DNA of 64,000 bases, from positions 124,001-188,000 of the forward strand of contig JAOADA010000004.1 of the NCBI GenBank assembly GCA_026417555.1. Direction: 5' to 3'. Numbering within the stretch: position 1 is the first letter of the stretch; the number at the start of each line of letters is the position of its first letter. Origin of the DNA: Brevinematales bacterium (GTDB taxonomy: Bacteria; Spirochaetota; Brevinematia; Brevinematales; Thermospiraceae). Shown here one piece after another: positions 25,365 through 34,120 of this stretch. A model generated the notes under the pieces. That model did no database searches and had not been told where the DNA came from. It was given only the letters and a program-made list of their open reading frames with translations. The translations under genes and the position numbers were made by a program.

Positions 25365-25406
25365 CCGGACGGCTTTATGCCGTCCGGTTGTCTTTATTTT
25401 TTAGGT
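25365..25406 (+). terminator. partial terminator between livJ and livH
   Basis: CCGGACGGC (25365-25373), loop TTTAT, GCCGTCCGG (25379-25387), then TTGTCTTTATTTTTT. A strong stem with an interrupted T-tract. No promoter is visible between it and livH, so livHMGF must depend on read-through. Confidence 0.85.
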
Positions 25407-25420
25407 AAGGAAGGGCAACT

Positions 25421-26350
25421 ATGACACTTTTTCATCTTTCTTGGTCAGAGATAGGGCAACACGTGGTGAATGGTATCACTCTTGGAAGTATCTATGCCCT
25501 GATAGCCCTTGGATACACTATGGTGTATGGTATTCTCAAGTTTATCAATTTTGCTCACGGGGAAATCTTGATGATGGGGGCATATGCGGGGTATTTTTTC
25601 TACCTTGGCCTTAATGGAGAACACCTTCAGCCTTTTTCTTTGGGGTTATTTCTTGTGGCTATGGTAGGGGCAATGGTTGTGAGTGCCCTTTTGGGGATGA
25701 CAGTAGAAAAGCTTGCCTACAAGCCCCTTCGTCGGGCTCCTCGTCTTGCGCCACTTTTGAGTGCGATTGGGGTCTCAATCATTCTTTCGAATCTGGCAGC
25801 CTTTCTCTTTGGAACAAAATCAAAACGGCTTGATTATCCTTTTGTGAATGACACTCTCTTTCTTGGGACAGTGGCAATAACCCCGCATCAAATCCTGATT
25901 GTGGTTTCTGCGCTCGTGCTTATGGTCGCGCTCAAGATTTTTGTGGAGTATACTCGCTTGGGCAAGGCAATGCGGGCAACAAGCCAAAATATGTTTGTGG
26001 CAAAGCTGATGGGAATAGATACGGATTTTATTATTTCCCTGACTTTTGCAATTGGGTCAGCATTGGCGGCAGCCGCTGGTATGCTTGTGGCTCTTGAGAT
26101 CAAGATTTATCCTACGATGGGGACGCTTGCTGGTCTGAAGGCTTTTGTGGCCGCGGTCTTTGGGGGGATTGGCAATATTACGGGTGCCATGATAGGGGGA
26201 ATACTGTTGGGGGTGATTGAGACGTTTGGTGTGGCGGCATTGGGTATCCCTCAAGGGCTTCGAGATACGGTGGCATTTACTATTCTCATTTTGATACTTC
26301 TCTTTCGTCCATCGGGATTGCTGGGAAAAAAAGAACGGGAGAAGGTATAA
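25421..26350 (+). CDS. livH: branched-chain amino-acid ABC transporter permease LivH
   Basis: A 309-residue inner-membrane permease with about eight helices. NGITLGSIYALIALGYTMVYGILKFINFAHGE near the start and the TRLGKAMRATSQN loop, followed by FGGIGNITGAMIGG, are LivH hallmarks. It forms the channel with LivM, powered by LivG and LivF. Its stop overlaps the livM start (TAATG). Confidence 0.95.
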   Translation: MTLFHLSWSEIGQHVVNGITLGSIYALIALGYTMVYGILKFINFAHGEILMMGAYAGYFFYLGLNGEHLQPFSLGLFLVAMVGAMVVSALLGMTVEKLAYKPLRRAPRLAPLLSAIGVSIILSNLAAFLFGTKSKRLDYPFVNDTLFLGTVAITPHQILIVVSALVLMVALKIFVEYTRLGKAMRATSQNMFVAKLMGIDTDFIISLTFAIGSALAAAAGMLVALEIKIYPTMGTLAGLKAFVAAVFGGIGNITGAMIGGILLGVIETFGVAALGIPQGLRDTVAFTILILILLFRPSGLLGKKEREKV

Positions 26351-27270
26351 TGCTGAATTTTCTTTTTCTTTTGATGATTTACATAGAGATCTATGCTATT
26401 CTGGCTCTCAGCCTTAATCTGATTGCTGGGTATACGGGGCTTCTCTCTCTTTGTCATGCGGCATTCTTTGCTGTGGGGGCATATACTACGGCTATTGGAA
26501 CAACCATGGGAGGATGGAACTTTTGGGTGGTGTTAGGGCTTAGTGGTATCTTGGCGGCTGGATTGGGGTTTTTAGTGGGGCTTCCTACGTTGCGGCTCAG
26601 GGGGGATTATTTGGCAATTGCCACGTTGGGTTTTGGTGAGGTAGTGAAGAATGTCATCATCAATTGGGATAGTCTCACTCGGGGACCAAATGGGATCAAT
26701 GGGGTTCCTGGACCAAAACTCTTTGGGATTCAGTTTGGGTATGATACGAGTCTTGGGTATGTTCTCTTGTACGCGGTTTTTGTGTTGTTTACGTACCTTT
26801 TTATTCGGCGTCTGGTTCATTCTCGTTTTGGAAGGGCACTTGAGGCTATTCGTGAGGATGAGATTGCAGTTGGAGCGATGGGAATTAACGCGGTGAAGTA
26901 CAAGGTAGTGGCTTTTATGATAGGAGCTTTTTTTGCGGGTGTGGCTGGTTCTCTTTGGGCAGTGTACAATCAAGCTGTGGCTCCCCAGACATTTGATTTT
27001 ATGCTTTCTATTCTCATTCTTTGTATGGTGGTCCTTGGGGGATTGGGAAATTCTCTGGGGGCTCTTTTTGGTACCCTTGTTTTGGTGCTTCTTTCCGAAG
27101 CCCCGCGTTTAATGGGACTCACAAGTGTGATTCCCGCTCAGTTTAATCAGATGTTTTTTGGGCTTCTTTTGATTGTAGTGATGATTTTCAGACCTCAAGG
27201 GGTGCTGGGACGAAAGCGGATCTCATATGAGACAGAGGTGGCTAACATTCTTGAGAGGAGGTCTTCATGA
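26350..27270 (+). CDS. livM: branched-chain amino-acid ABC transporter permease LivM
   Basis: A 306-residue permease. SLNLIAGYTGLLSLCHAAFFAVGAY, the PTLRLRGDYLAIATLGFGE loop, LTRGPNGINGVPGP and FGRALEAIREDEIAVGAMGI are the LivM signatures. It is shorter than the E. coli protein and lacks the long N-terminal extension, as in most bacteria. The stop overlaps livG (ATGA). Confidence 0.95.
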   Translation: MLNFLFLLMIYIEIYAILALSLNLIAGYTGLLSLCHAAFFAVGAYTTAIGTTMGGWNFWVVLGLSGILAAGLGFLVGLPTLRLRGDYLAIATLGFGEVVKNVIINWDSLTRGPNGINGVPGPKLFGIQFGYDTSLGYVLLYAVFVLFTYLFIRRLVHSRFGRALEAIREDEIAVGAMGINAVKYKVVAFMIGAFFAGVAGSLWAVYNQAVAPQTFDFMLSILILCMVVLGGLGNSLGALFGTLVLVLLSEAPRLMGLTSVIPAQFNQMFFGLLLIVVMIFRPQGVLGRKRISYETEVANILERRSS

Positions 27271-28046
27271 AACTCCTCTATACTTCATGTCTTCGCAAAG
27301 AGTTTGGGGGGCTTGTAGCCGTTAATGATGTAGACTTCGAGGTTGAAGGAGGGACAATTACTGGGTTGATTGGTCCCAATGGAGCAGGCAAGACAACCTT
27401 GTTTAATACCATCACTGGTCTTGATGAACCGACGGAAGGGTTTGTCTTTTTTGAGGGACGAGATATTACCGGTTGGCCGGCATACCGTATTGCAAGGTTG
27501 GGAATTTCTCGTACCTTTCAGAATATTCGACTTTTTCGCGAGCTGAATGTGTTTGAGAATGTGATGATTGGTAGGCATTTCAAGGGAACGCATCCCTTTA
27601 GCGGGCCCCTTGGCGTATTGAATGCCTTCTATGCCTTGGTGAATTCTCGAAATGAAGAAAGAGACATCTATGAAAATGCTTGGAAGTGGCTTGAGTTTGT
27701 AGGGGTAGAAAAGTATCATGCTGAACTTCCTGGGAATCTTCCCTATGGGATTCAGCGCAAAGTGGAGATTGCCAGGGCCCTTGCCATGGAACCGAAACTT
27801 CTTTTTCTTGATGAGCCGGCGGCAGGGATGAACCCTGTAGAAACAGAGGAGTTGATGGGCCTGATTAGGAGAATCCGTGACCTTGGGATTACGGTGGTAC
27901 TTATTGAGCATGATATGAAACTGGTGATGAATATTTGTGATACTATTACCGTTCTCAACTATGGCCAAAAGATTGCTTCTGGCACACCAAAAGAAATTCA
28001 GGCACACCCCCAGGTGGTAGAGGCCTATCTTGGGAGAGAATCATGA
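27267..28046 (+). CDS. livG: branched-chain amino-acid ABC transporter ATPase LivG
   Basis: A 259-residue ATPase. Walker A is GPNGAGKTT (about residues 34-42); the family insert ISRTFQNIRLFRELNVFENVMIGRH follows; the signature motif is atypical (NLPYGIQRKVEIARALA in place of LSGGQ, usual in LivG); Walker B is LLFLDEPAAGMNPVE, with the switch His in LIEHDM. The start follows GAGGAGG. Overlaps livM and livF by four bases each. Confidence 0.95.
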   Translation: MKLLYTSCLRKEFGGLVAVNDVDFEVEGGTITGLIGPNGAGKTTLFNTITGLDEPTEGFVFFEGRDITGWPAYRIARLGISRTFQNIRLFRELNVFENVMIGRHFKGTHPFSGPLGVLNAFYALVNSRNEERDIYENAWKWLEFVGVEKYHAELPGNLPYGIQRKVEIARALAMEPKLLFLDEPAAGMNPVETEELMGLIRRIRDLGITVVLIEHDMKLVMNICDTITVLNYGQKIASGTPKEIQAHPQVVEAYLGRES

Positions 28047-28792
28047 GAGAGAGTATTCTCCGAGTCGATAATGCCCATGTTCATTATGGAGGCATTCAGG
28101 CCTTGAAGGGGATATCGCTTGTGGTTTTTCGGGGTGAGATTGTGACTCTTATTGGGGCCAATGGTGCCGGAAAAACCACCCTTCTCAAGGCAATTATGGG
28201 GTTGGAGTCCCTTGCGGAGGGGAGTATCCTTTACAAGGAGAAGGTGATTTTTGAGGTTTTTTCTGACAGATCTCATACGGTGAGTACTCCGACGCATCTT
28301 TTGCCAGGGAAGGGGCTTGTCCTTGTCCCAGAGGGGAGAGGGATTTTTCCTGAGTTGACGGTGAGGGAAAATTTGGAGATGGGGGCTTTTCTTCAGAGGG
28401 ACAAAAAGCGTATAGAAAAGAATCTCCAAGAGGTTTATCAATGGTTTCCTGTACTGAAGGATAGGGCTCATCAACGGGCGGGGTATCTCTCAGGGGGAGA
28501 ACTTCAGATGCTTGCTATTGGTCGAGCAATGATGGCTGAACCGGAGCTTCTTCTTCTTGATGAACCAGCCCTGGGTCTTGCGCCTCTTATGGTACAAAGG
28601 ATATTTGAGATTATTACCAAGCTCAATACGGAAAAGAAGCTTTCTGTGCTTCTCGTGGAGCAAAATGCCAAGCAGGCCCTCAAGATTGCGCATCGAGGGT
28701 ATGTTTTGGAAACAGGGAGACTTGTTCTCTCGGGAAGTGGTCAAGAACTTCTTGATAACCCTGAGGTGAAACGAGCCTATCTTGGAGGGTAA
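28043..28792 (+). CDS. livF: branched-chain amino-acid ABC transporter ATPase LivF
   Basis: A 249-residue ATPase. Walker A GANGAGKTT, the LVPEGRGIFPELTVRENLEMGAF segment typical of LivF, signature LSGGELQMLAIGRA, Walker B LLLLDEPALGLAP and LLVEQNAKQAL. It has a somewhat longer loop (residues 65-90) than usual. It ends one base before the GTG start of mntP. Confidence 0.95.
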   Translation: MRESILRVDNAHVHYGGIQALKGISLVVFRGEIVTLIGANGAGKTTLLKAIMGLESLAEGSILYKEKVIFEVFSDRSHTVSTPTHLLPGKGLVLVPEGRGIFPELTVRENLEMGAFLQRDKKRIEKNLQEVYQWFPVLKDRAHQRAGYLSGGELQMLAIGRAMMAEPELLLLDEPALGLAPLMVQRIFEIITKLNTEKKLSVLLVEQNAKQALKIAHRGYVLETGRLVLSGSGQELLDNPEVKRAYLGG

Positions 28793-28793
28793 C

Positions 28794-29369
28794 GTGGAAT
28801 GGTGGACACTCATTGGTATTGCTTTGGGGTTGTCTCTTGATGCGTTAACGGTTTCTTTGGCGAATGGTTTTCTCATGCAAACAATGCAGTGGAAACATGC
28901 TTTTCGTATTGCGTTTGCGTTTGGTTTTTTTCAGGCCCTGATGCCGCTTGTAGGATGGCTGGCTGGTTTTCAGTTGGCAAGCCTTCTTCAACAGTGGGAG
29001 CACTGGATAGCTTTTGGGCTTTTAGGGTATGTTGGGGGCAAGATGATATGGGAGTCTTTTTTTTCTGAAGAATGTGAGAAAAAAAGTTGTGTAGAGCTGC
29101 CTGTACTTTTTATGATGAGTATTGCGACGAGTCTTGATGCCCTAGCTGTAGGGGTGACGATTGGGGTTTTGGGAGAGGCCATTGTCCTTCCAGCGTTGAT
29201 CATAGGGCTTATCACGTTTCTTGTGTGTTTTCTGGGGGTGTATGTAGGACATCGGCTGCAATCATTTTCTCTTGCTTTTCAAGAAAAAAGGTTTGAATGG
29301 GTGGGAGGGGTGGTGCTTATTGGAATTGGATTGAAGATCCTTCTTGAACATCTTGTCAAAGGAATTTGA
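28794..29369 (+). CDS. mntP: manganese efflux pump MntP
   Basis: A 191-residue membrane protein with six helices. The family motif appears twice: GLSLDALTVSLANG near the N-terminus and SIATSLDALAVGVTIG in the middle, where the aspartates are important for Mn export. The start is GTG at 28794, with GGAGGG five bases upstream at 28784-28789; a TTG further upstream is in frame but has no ribosome site. It follows livF by one base and is probably co-transcribed with the transporter, although the functions are unrelated. Confidence 0.92.
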   Translation: MEWWTLIGIALGLSLDALTVSLANGFLMQTMQWKHAFRIAFAFGFFQALMPLVGWLAGFQLASLLQQWEHWIAFGLLGYVGGKMIWESFFSEECEKKSCVELPVLFMMSIATSLDALAVGVTIGVLGEAIVLPALIIGLITFLVCFLGVYVGHRLQSFSLAFQEKRFEWVGGVVLIGIGLKILLEHLVKGI

Positions 29370-29379
29370 AAGGTTTTAT

Positions 29380-29408
29380 TTGACAGGTTTTTTTTCTTTC
29401 GGTATAAT
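29380..29408 (+). promoter_or_regulatory. promoter of eno
   Basis: -35 TTGACA (29380-29385), a 17-base spacer and -10 TATAAT (29403-29408): a perfect consensus, as expected for a highly expressed glycolytic gene. The leader is about 40 bases. Confidence 0.92.
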
Positions 29409-29453
29409 AATGCCGGTTTTGACTGAGCCAGAGAATACAGAAGGAGGATATAT

Positions 29454-30758
29454 ATGTCAACAATTATTGATGTACATGCGAGAGAAATCTTTGATTCCCG
29501 TGGTAATCCAACAGTAGAAGTAGAGGTGGTGCTTGAAGATGGTACGATGGGTCGCGCGGCAGTTCCAAGTGGGGCATCTACGGGAGAGAGAGAAGCAGTG
29601 GAGTTGCGCGATGGAGACAAAAATCGTCTCTTGGGCAAGGGTGTCTTGAAAGCCGTTGAAAATGTGAACAATACGATTGCTGAAGAGATTGTTGGGCTTG
29701 ATGCCCTCAATCAAGTAGAGATTGATAGAATCATGATAGACCTTGATGGGACAGAGAACAAAAGCAAGCTTGGAGCAAATGCTATTCTTGGGGTATCTAT
29801 GGCTGTAGCCCATGCAGCGGCAAATTACCTTGGGTTGCCTCTCTATCGGTATCTTGGGGGGACCAATGCGAAGATTATGCCTGTTCCCATGGCCAATATC
29901 ATCAATGGTGGAAAGCATGCAGACAACAAGGTAGATTTTCAAGAGTTTATGGTGATGCCTATAGGAGCAGATAGTCTCAAAAAGGCTGTCGAAATGATTG
30001 CCGAGGTGTTTCATAATCTTAAATCTATCCTCAAAAAAGCAGGCAAGAATACGGCAGTAGGTGATGAGGGTGGTTTTGCTCCCGATATCGATAACGAAGA
30101 AGGACTAAAGTATATTCTTGAGGCTATTGACAAGGCTGGTTACAAGGCAGGTCTTGATGCGGACTTTGCTATTGCTATGGACTGTGCTTCTTCTGAACTC
30201 TTTGAAGAGGGTGGAAAGAAGGGATACCGTTTCTGGAAGTCTAACCCTGACAAGATTTTCTCTACTGATGAGATGATTGAGCTTCTTTCAAAATGGGTGG
30301 AGAAATATCCAATTATTTCTATCGAGGATCCCTTTGATCAGAATGATTGGCAGGGATATGAGAAGTTTACCAAGCTTCTGGGACATAAGATCCAGATTGT
30401 AGGTGATGATTTGTATGTGACAAACCCCTCTATTCTCAAGAAGGGTATTCAAACCAAGGCAACCAACTCGATTCTTATTAAACTCAATCAGATTGGTACC
30501 GTGACGGAGACAATCGATGCTGTTCAGATGGCTCAGAAGGCTGGGTTTACAGCGGTGGTTTCTCATCGTAGCGGAGAAACAGAAGATGCTACCATTGCTG
30601 ACTTGGTGGTGGCTCTTAACACAGGCCAGATCAAGACAGGTTCTCTCTCTCGTACCGACCGTATTGCCAAATACAATCAGCTTATCCGTATTGAAGAGGA
30701 GCTTGGTGAGTTTGCCATCTATCCTGGCAAGGCTGCTTTCTACAACATATACAAGTAG
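29454..30758 (+). CDS. eno: enolase
   Basis: A 434-residue glycolytic enzyme that converts 2-phosphoglycerate to phosphoenolpyruvate. It has [31 protein letters not shown], the catalytic region [10 protein letters not shown], the metal ligands [18 protein letters not shown] and GDDLYVTN, and [15 protein letters not shown]. The length is normal. AGAAGGAGG precedes the ATG. A single-gene unit with a perfect promoter and a strong terminator. Confidence 0.98.
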   Translation: MSTIIDVHAREIFDSRGNPTVEVEVVLEDGTMGRAAVPSGASTGEREAVELRDGDKNRLLGKGVLKAVENVNNTIAEEIVGLDALNQVEIDRIMIDLDGTENKSKLGANAILGVSMAVAHAAANYLGLPLYRYLGGTNAKIMPVPMANIINGGKHADNKVDFQEFMVMPIGADSLKKAVEMIAEVFHNLKSILKKAGKNTAVGDEGGFAPDIDNEEGLKYILEAIDKAGYKAGLDADFAIAMDCASSELFEEGGKKGYRFWKSNPDKIFSTDEMIELLSKWVEKYPIISIEDPFDQNDWQGYEKFTKLLGHKIQIVGDDLYVTNPSILKKGIQTKATNSILIKLNQIGTVTETIDAVQMAQKAGFTAVVSHRSGETEDATIADLVVALNTGQIKTGSLSRTDRIAKYNQLIRIEEELGEFAIYPGKAAFYNIYK

Positions 30759-30774
30759 ATCCTACCAAGACAGA

Positions 30775-30808
30775 AAAGCCGCCCGATTCATCGGGCGGCT
30801 TTTTTTTG
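30775..30808. terminator. bidirectional terminator after eno
   Basis: GCCGCCCGA (30778-30786), loop TTCA, TCGGGCGGC (30791-30799), followed by eight Ts and preceded by AAAA. It ends eno and, read backwards, could help end the leftward barrel operon whose stop is at 30818. Confidence 0.92.
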
Positions 30809-30817
30809 AGTGTTTTC

Positions 30818-32737
30818 TCAGAATCCCATTTGGGTTGTGAGACCAAAGGTGTCCTTGGCGGTAAGATTTCCGGTAATGAGATCGATGGTGTAGTATCTTT
30901 TGAACTGGATGCCAAGGAATGCCCCTGGAGAAATGGCGTAAAACACCGAGGCGCTCACAATACTTCCATCACCAGGGAAAGAGGTAAAAAGATCTCCAAG
31001 ATTGAAGTTTGCTCTATCGTATGCCACAGAACCATACCCCCATTTAAGTACTCCCTTCTCAATCCCGGCTTCTATGTGAAGGGTGTTCATGTTCACGGAG
31101 ATATTGGTTTCCACGAGAGGGAAGAGGTGCTCATACTGAAGTTTTATCCAACCAAGACCTTTGAAGGTTTTGCCTGCCTCGACAAGAAATCCTGAATAGT
31201 CTTCTTCTTTGCTGAATAAAAGTCTCTCATATTTTTTTGGTCGGGTCACATCATAACTGGTGTCCACATAATTGATGATAAACCCATCCTGAAGGTAGCG
31301 ATACTCGGCACGGAAATCAAGGATTACGAGGCTTCCTCGTAAACCACTTGCCCATCCAAATCCCTTGGCATTAGTTGAGAGATTGAGGACTTTGTCCTGA
31401 TAGCCGAGGGTAGCTATATCGGAATAGATTACCATGAAGAGGCTATCGCTTATTTCAAAAAGTGGCAACTCAACATCCGCAGCATACCCAAAGACAAGTT
31501 GTTCATTGGTGAAGAAAAGAACTGGTTGGCGATCATAAAACCCTGAGATACCAAATCCAAGTTTTCCGATGAGGGGTTTGCCAGCGAAAGGACGAATAAA
31601 CAATCTTCCCCCGGCCATATCCCAGGCAAAACCGTTCCCTGTCAGGACTTCAAACCCTATGACTTGAGCGTCCACCTTGACTTGTCCCCCAATCTTGCGA
31701 ATGGCCGGGAACTCGAGATCATTGGCATAGTTGTTAATGAGAATACCATGACCAAGGGTCAGGTTGGGGAGAGAACCAATACGGAAGAGAAGCCATTTGT
31801 TTTGGTACTCAAGGAAACGTATTTTCATAGCAAGATCATGGAGACTATCCCCAAAAGAAGCAAAATCCCATTCGTTCTTATTGTACCAGCGAGAGGGATA
31901 TCCGAGATCATCAAACGAGAGGAAGTAGACAGGGATATAGAGTCCTACACCAAATGCTCCAAATCGAAGAACTGGACTGAGAATGACTTTGTTCCAGAGT
32001 TGGCCATCAATATTCTCTCCCCCTACGGCCCAATCGAAGGAAAAACCACTCCCGCGTGGTTTGGGAGTAGGGGCTTCTTGTTTTGGTGAGGGGGGCGGTG
32101 TCTTTTCCTCCACTGGGGGAGAAGGTTGAGATGATGGTTCGGCTTGATACTCCTCATCAAAACTCTTGATCTCTTCTGGTTTCGCTGGTTGAGGATTGGG
32201 GAGTGGGGAGACCGTTGGAGGAAGAGAGAGTTTCTGTCCAGCATTGACAATCTTGGGGGCTTGTGTTCGTGTTGGATCTGTTACCTCAACGCTTCCCTCG
32301 GAGACCACAACAGAGCCACCCTTTCCCGGTGTGAAACTCACCCCAAATCGTGTGCCTCGGACAGCAGCAACAGCAGTTTCTGTTTCTACTTCAAATACCG
32401 TTCCCTTTTTCTTTTGTATTTTGGCAAAGAGTTTTCCCAACGTGAGTTTAATCACGTTTTTCGAGGACGCATCTTTTTGGAGACTTGCTACTTGGATGAC
32501 GGTGGCCCCCAAGAGTTGAAGAGAGGAGCCATCATTCCAAACAAGTTCGAGAGAGTCATTTTTTCCAGGAACGCGTATAGAGGCTGAAAGAGGGACCTCC
32601 ATGCCGTATTCTACGGCCATCCACGTTTGACCATCGAGAGAATATTCACAATTCCCAATAAAGGCACCTATTTTGACTGTTTGAGCGAGGAGCATACTGG
32701 CTAGCAACAAACCAGTTATGATACTGTATCTTTTCAT
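30818..32737 (-). CDS. FecR-domain protein fused to an outer-membrane beta-barrel
   Basis: A 639-residue exported protein with a signal peptide (SIITGLLLASMLLAQ). Residues 25-175 are a FecR-type domain (LELVWNDGSSLQLLGATVIQV, FEVETETAVAAVRGTRFGVS, SVVVSEGSVEVT). A proline/glutamate-rich linker follows (about 180-230). The rest is a beta-barrel of alternating strands ending in FGLTTQMGF, with a C-terminal Phe. The barrel is homologous to that of the neighbouring upstream protein: both share TLGHG/TLGNG, EFPAIRKIG/DFPAIKKLG, and GFEV...WDMAG/GFES...WDIMG. FecR here is not next to an anti-sigma or TonB receptor, so it may be a wall- or ligand-binding module. GGAAGGAGG ribosome site. Confidence 0.8.
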   Translation of the reverse strand: MKRYSIITGLLLASMLLAQTVKIGAFIGNCEYSLDGQTWMAVEYGMEVPLSASIRVPGKNDSLELVWNDGSSLQLLGATVIQVASLQKDASSKNVIKLTLGKLFAKIQKKKGTVFEVETETAVAAVRGTRFGVSFTPGKGGSVVVSEGSVEVTDPTRTQAPKIVNAGQKLSLPPTVSPLPNPQPAKPEEIKSFDEEYQAEPSSQPSPPVEEKTPPPSPKQEAPTPKPRGSGFSFDWAVGGENIDGQLWNKVILSPVLRFGAFGVGLYIPVYFLSFDDLGYPSRWYNKNEWDFASFGDSLHDLAMKIRFLEYQNKWLLFRIGSLPNLTLGHGILINNYANDLEFPAIRKIGGQVKVDAQVIGFEVLTGNGFAWDMAGGRLFIRPFAGKPLIGKLGFGISGFYDRQPVLFFTNEQLVFGYAADVELPLFEISDSLFMVIYSDIATLGYQDKVLNLSTNAKGFGWASGLRGSLVILDFRAEYRYLQDGFIINYVDTSYDVTRPKKYERLLFSKEEDYSGFLVEAGKTFKGLGWIKLQYEHLFPLVETNISVNMNTLHIEAGIEKGVLKWGYGSVAYDRANFNLGDLFTSFPGDGSIVSASVFYAISPGAFLGIQFKRYYTIDLITGNLTAKDTFGLTTQMGF

Positions 32738-32756
32738 ATCCTACCTCCTTCCAGCA

Positions 32757-34049
32757 CTAAAAGCTTACCTTTGTGCTGATACTGGTAGTGGTGAGACTCT
32801 GGATAACACCGTTCTCATCAAGTTTAAAGGTACGTTTATAGACCAAGGAGAGGATGAGATTTTGGCTCGCATAATAATTGATAAGGAGCCCAAGTTGCGA
32901 GTCCTCGCTTTCGTATTTGAAGACATCATTCCACTCAGCGATATTTTGTCTTGTCCAGGTAGCCCGAATATCAAAGAGTTGGAGGATCTGTTTATTTGCT
33001 CCCAAAGCCAAGGTAAGAGAAGGAAGAGAGGTTTCTTCCCAGTTATCTTCGATAGTAAAGTCTACAAAGAGAGCTCCCTTCATCAATTGAAGGCCAGAGG
33101 TAAATGCCCATCCTGCCGAGTGATTGGTGAAATTTTCAAGAGAATCATACTTGATTGACCGAACACTCTCATAATACGTATCAAAATAGATGGGAACAAA
33201 CCTGGGTTGGAGAATACGGACCTCAAAGCGATAGGGGATGATCGATACCACATCTCCCCGTATTCCCACCGCTTCTCCTGTTCCCTTGTTTACAATATAC
33301 CCGATATCAGCATATGGTCTCAGGGTAAACCATGGAGAATCTACAAGAGGAAGTCCCATATCAAGCCCAACGACAGTGACGGGTTTGGCATTTCCATCGC
33401 TGAACTGATAGGGTTTGTCTGCTGGTGGTGTGGGATTGGCAGGATCAAGGTCTGCAGCTACGGTGCCACCTATCTCAAGTTTTTCTAGAAGAAAGATCTG
33501 GGTTGGCTGAAGGGGACGAACATACACACGAAGTCCCATAATATCCCAATCCCATATATTGTCTACAGCAGATTCGAAGCCAGTAATTTTGAAATCCGTG
33601 TCTAACGCTAAACCCAACTTTTTTATGGCTGGGAAGTCACGCATGTTGGAGAAGCGCCGCATGATCCAACCATTCCCGAGGGTGAAATCATCAATATTGC
33701 CCACTTTGATGTAGAAAGGGTCTCCCTTGACACCATACCGGATATACAGAATCTTGGAAAGGACAGCCTGCCAGGTGTTCCATTCTGAAGTTCGAAAGTT
33801 CCACTGAGGGTCAAACTCAAGATTGAGGTCTAACCCAATGCCAAACTTGCCTATAGAAAGATCTGGCTGAAGACGAAGCGAAAGATAGTTGGTTCCATCA
33901 AGAGTGATATTTCCTACCTGAAACCCAAACGTAAAGGGGGAGGAAGCAGGTTGTGTGGTCTGTGATTGGGTGATGTTGGTATCTTCTGCCCATAATGGGG
34001 AAAGCCCAAGTCCTATGCCTATGACAAGAAGGGAGAGTTTGACTTTCAT
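32757..34049 (-). CDS. outer-membrane beta-barrel protein
   Basis: A 430-residue protein with a signal peptide ending near PLWAED, a short Thr/Gln-rich linker, and strand-rich sequence ending in Phe (ISTKVSF), as expected for an outer-membrane barrel. It is a paralogue of the barrel in the next gene (shared TLGNG, DFPAIKKLG and WDWDIMGLRVYVRP blocks). No transport substrate can be inferred. AAAGGAGG lies before the start. A candidate promoter is at 34086-34114, and the FecR-barrel gene follows 19 bases after the stop, so the two form an operon. Confidence 0.8.
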   Translation of the reverse strand: MKVKLSLLVIGIGLGLSPLWAEDTNITQSQTTQPASSPFTFGFQVGNITLDGTNYLSLRLQPDLSIGKFGIGLDLNLEFDPQWNFRTSEWNTWQAVLSKILYIRYGVKGDPFYIKVGNIDDFTLGNGWIMRRFSNMRDFPAIKKLGLALDTDFKITGFESAVDNIWDWDIMGLRVYVRPLQPTQIFLLEKLEIGGTVAADLDPANPTPPADKPYQFSDGNAKPVTVVGLDMGLPLVDSPWFTLRPYADIGYIVNKGTGEAVGIRGDVVSIIPYRFEVRILQPRFVPIYFDTYYESVRSIKYDSLENFTNHSAGWAFTSGLQLMKGALFVDFTIEDNWEETSLPSLTLALGANKQILQLFDIRATWTRQNIAEWNDVFKYESEDSQLGLLINYYASQNLILSLVYKRTFKLDENGVIQSLTTTSISTKVSF

Positions 34050-34085
34050 ACGACCTCCTTTTTGGGTTGTGTATTTCCTATGTAC

Positions 34086-34114
34086 ATAATACGCTTTTGA
34101 GGAAAAAAAGTGAA
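34086..34114 (-). promoter_or_regulatory. candidate promoter of the barrel-protein operon
   Basis: Minus strand: -35 TTCACT (34109-34114), a 17-base spacer and -10 TATTAT (34086-34091). The -35 match is moderate. Confidence 0.45.
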
Positions 34115-34120
34115 ATTTTT

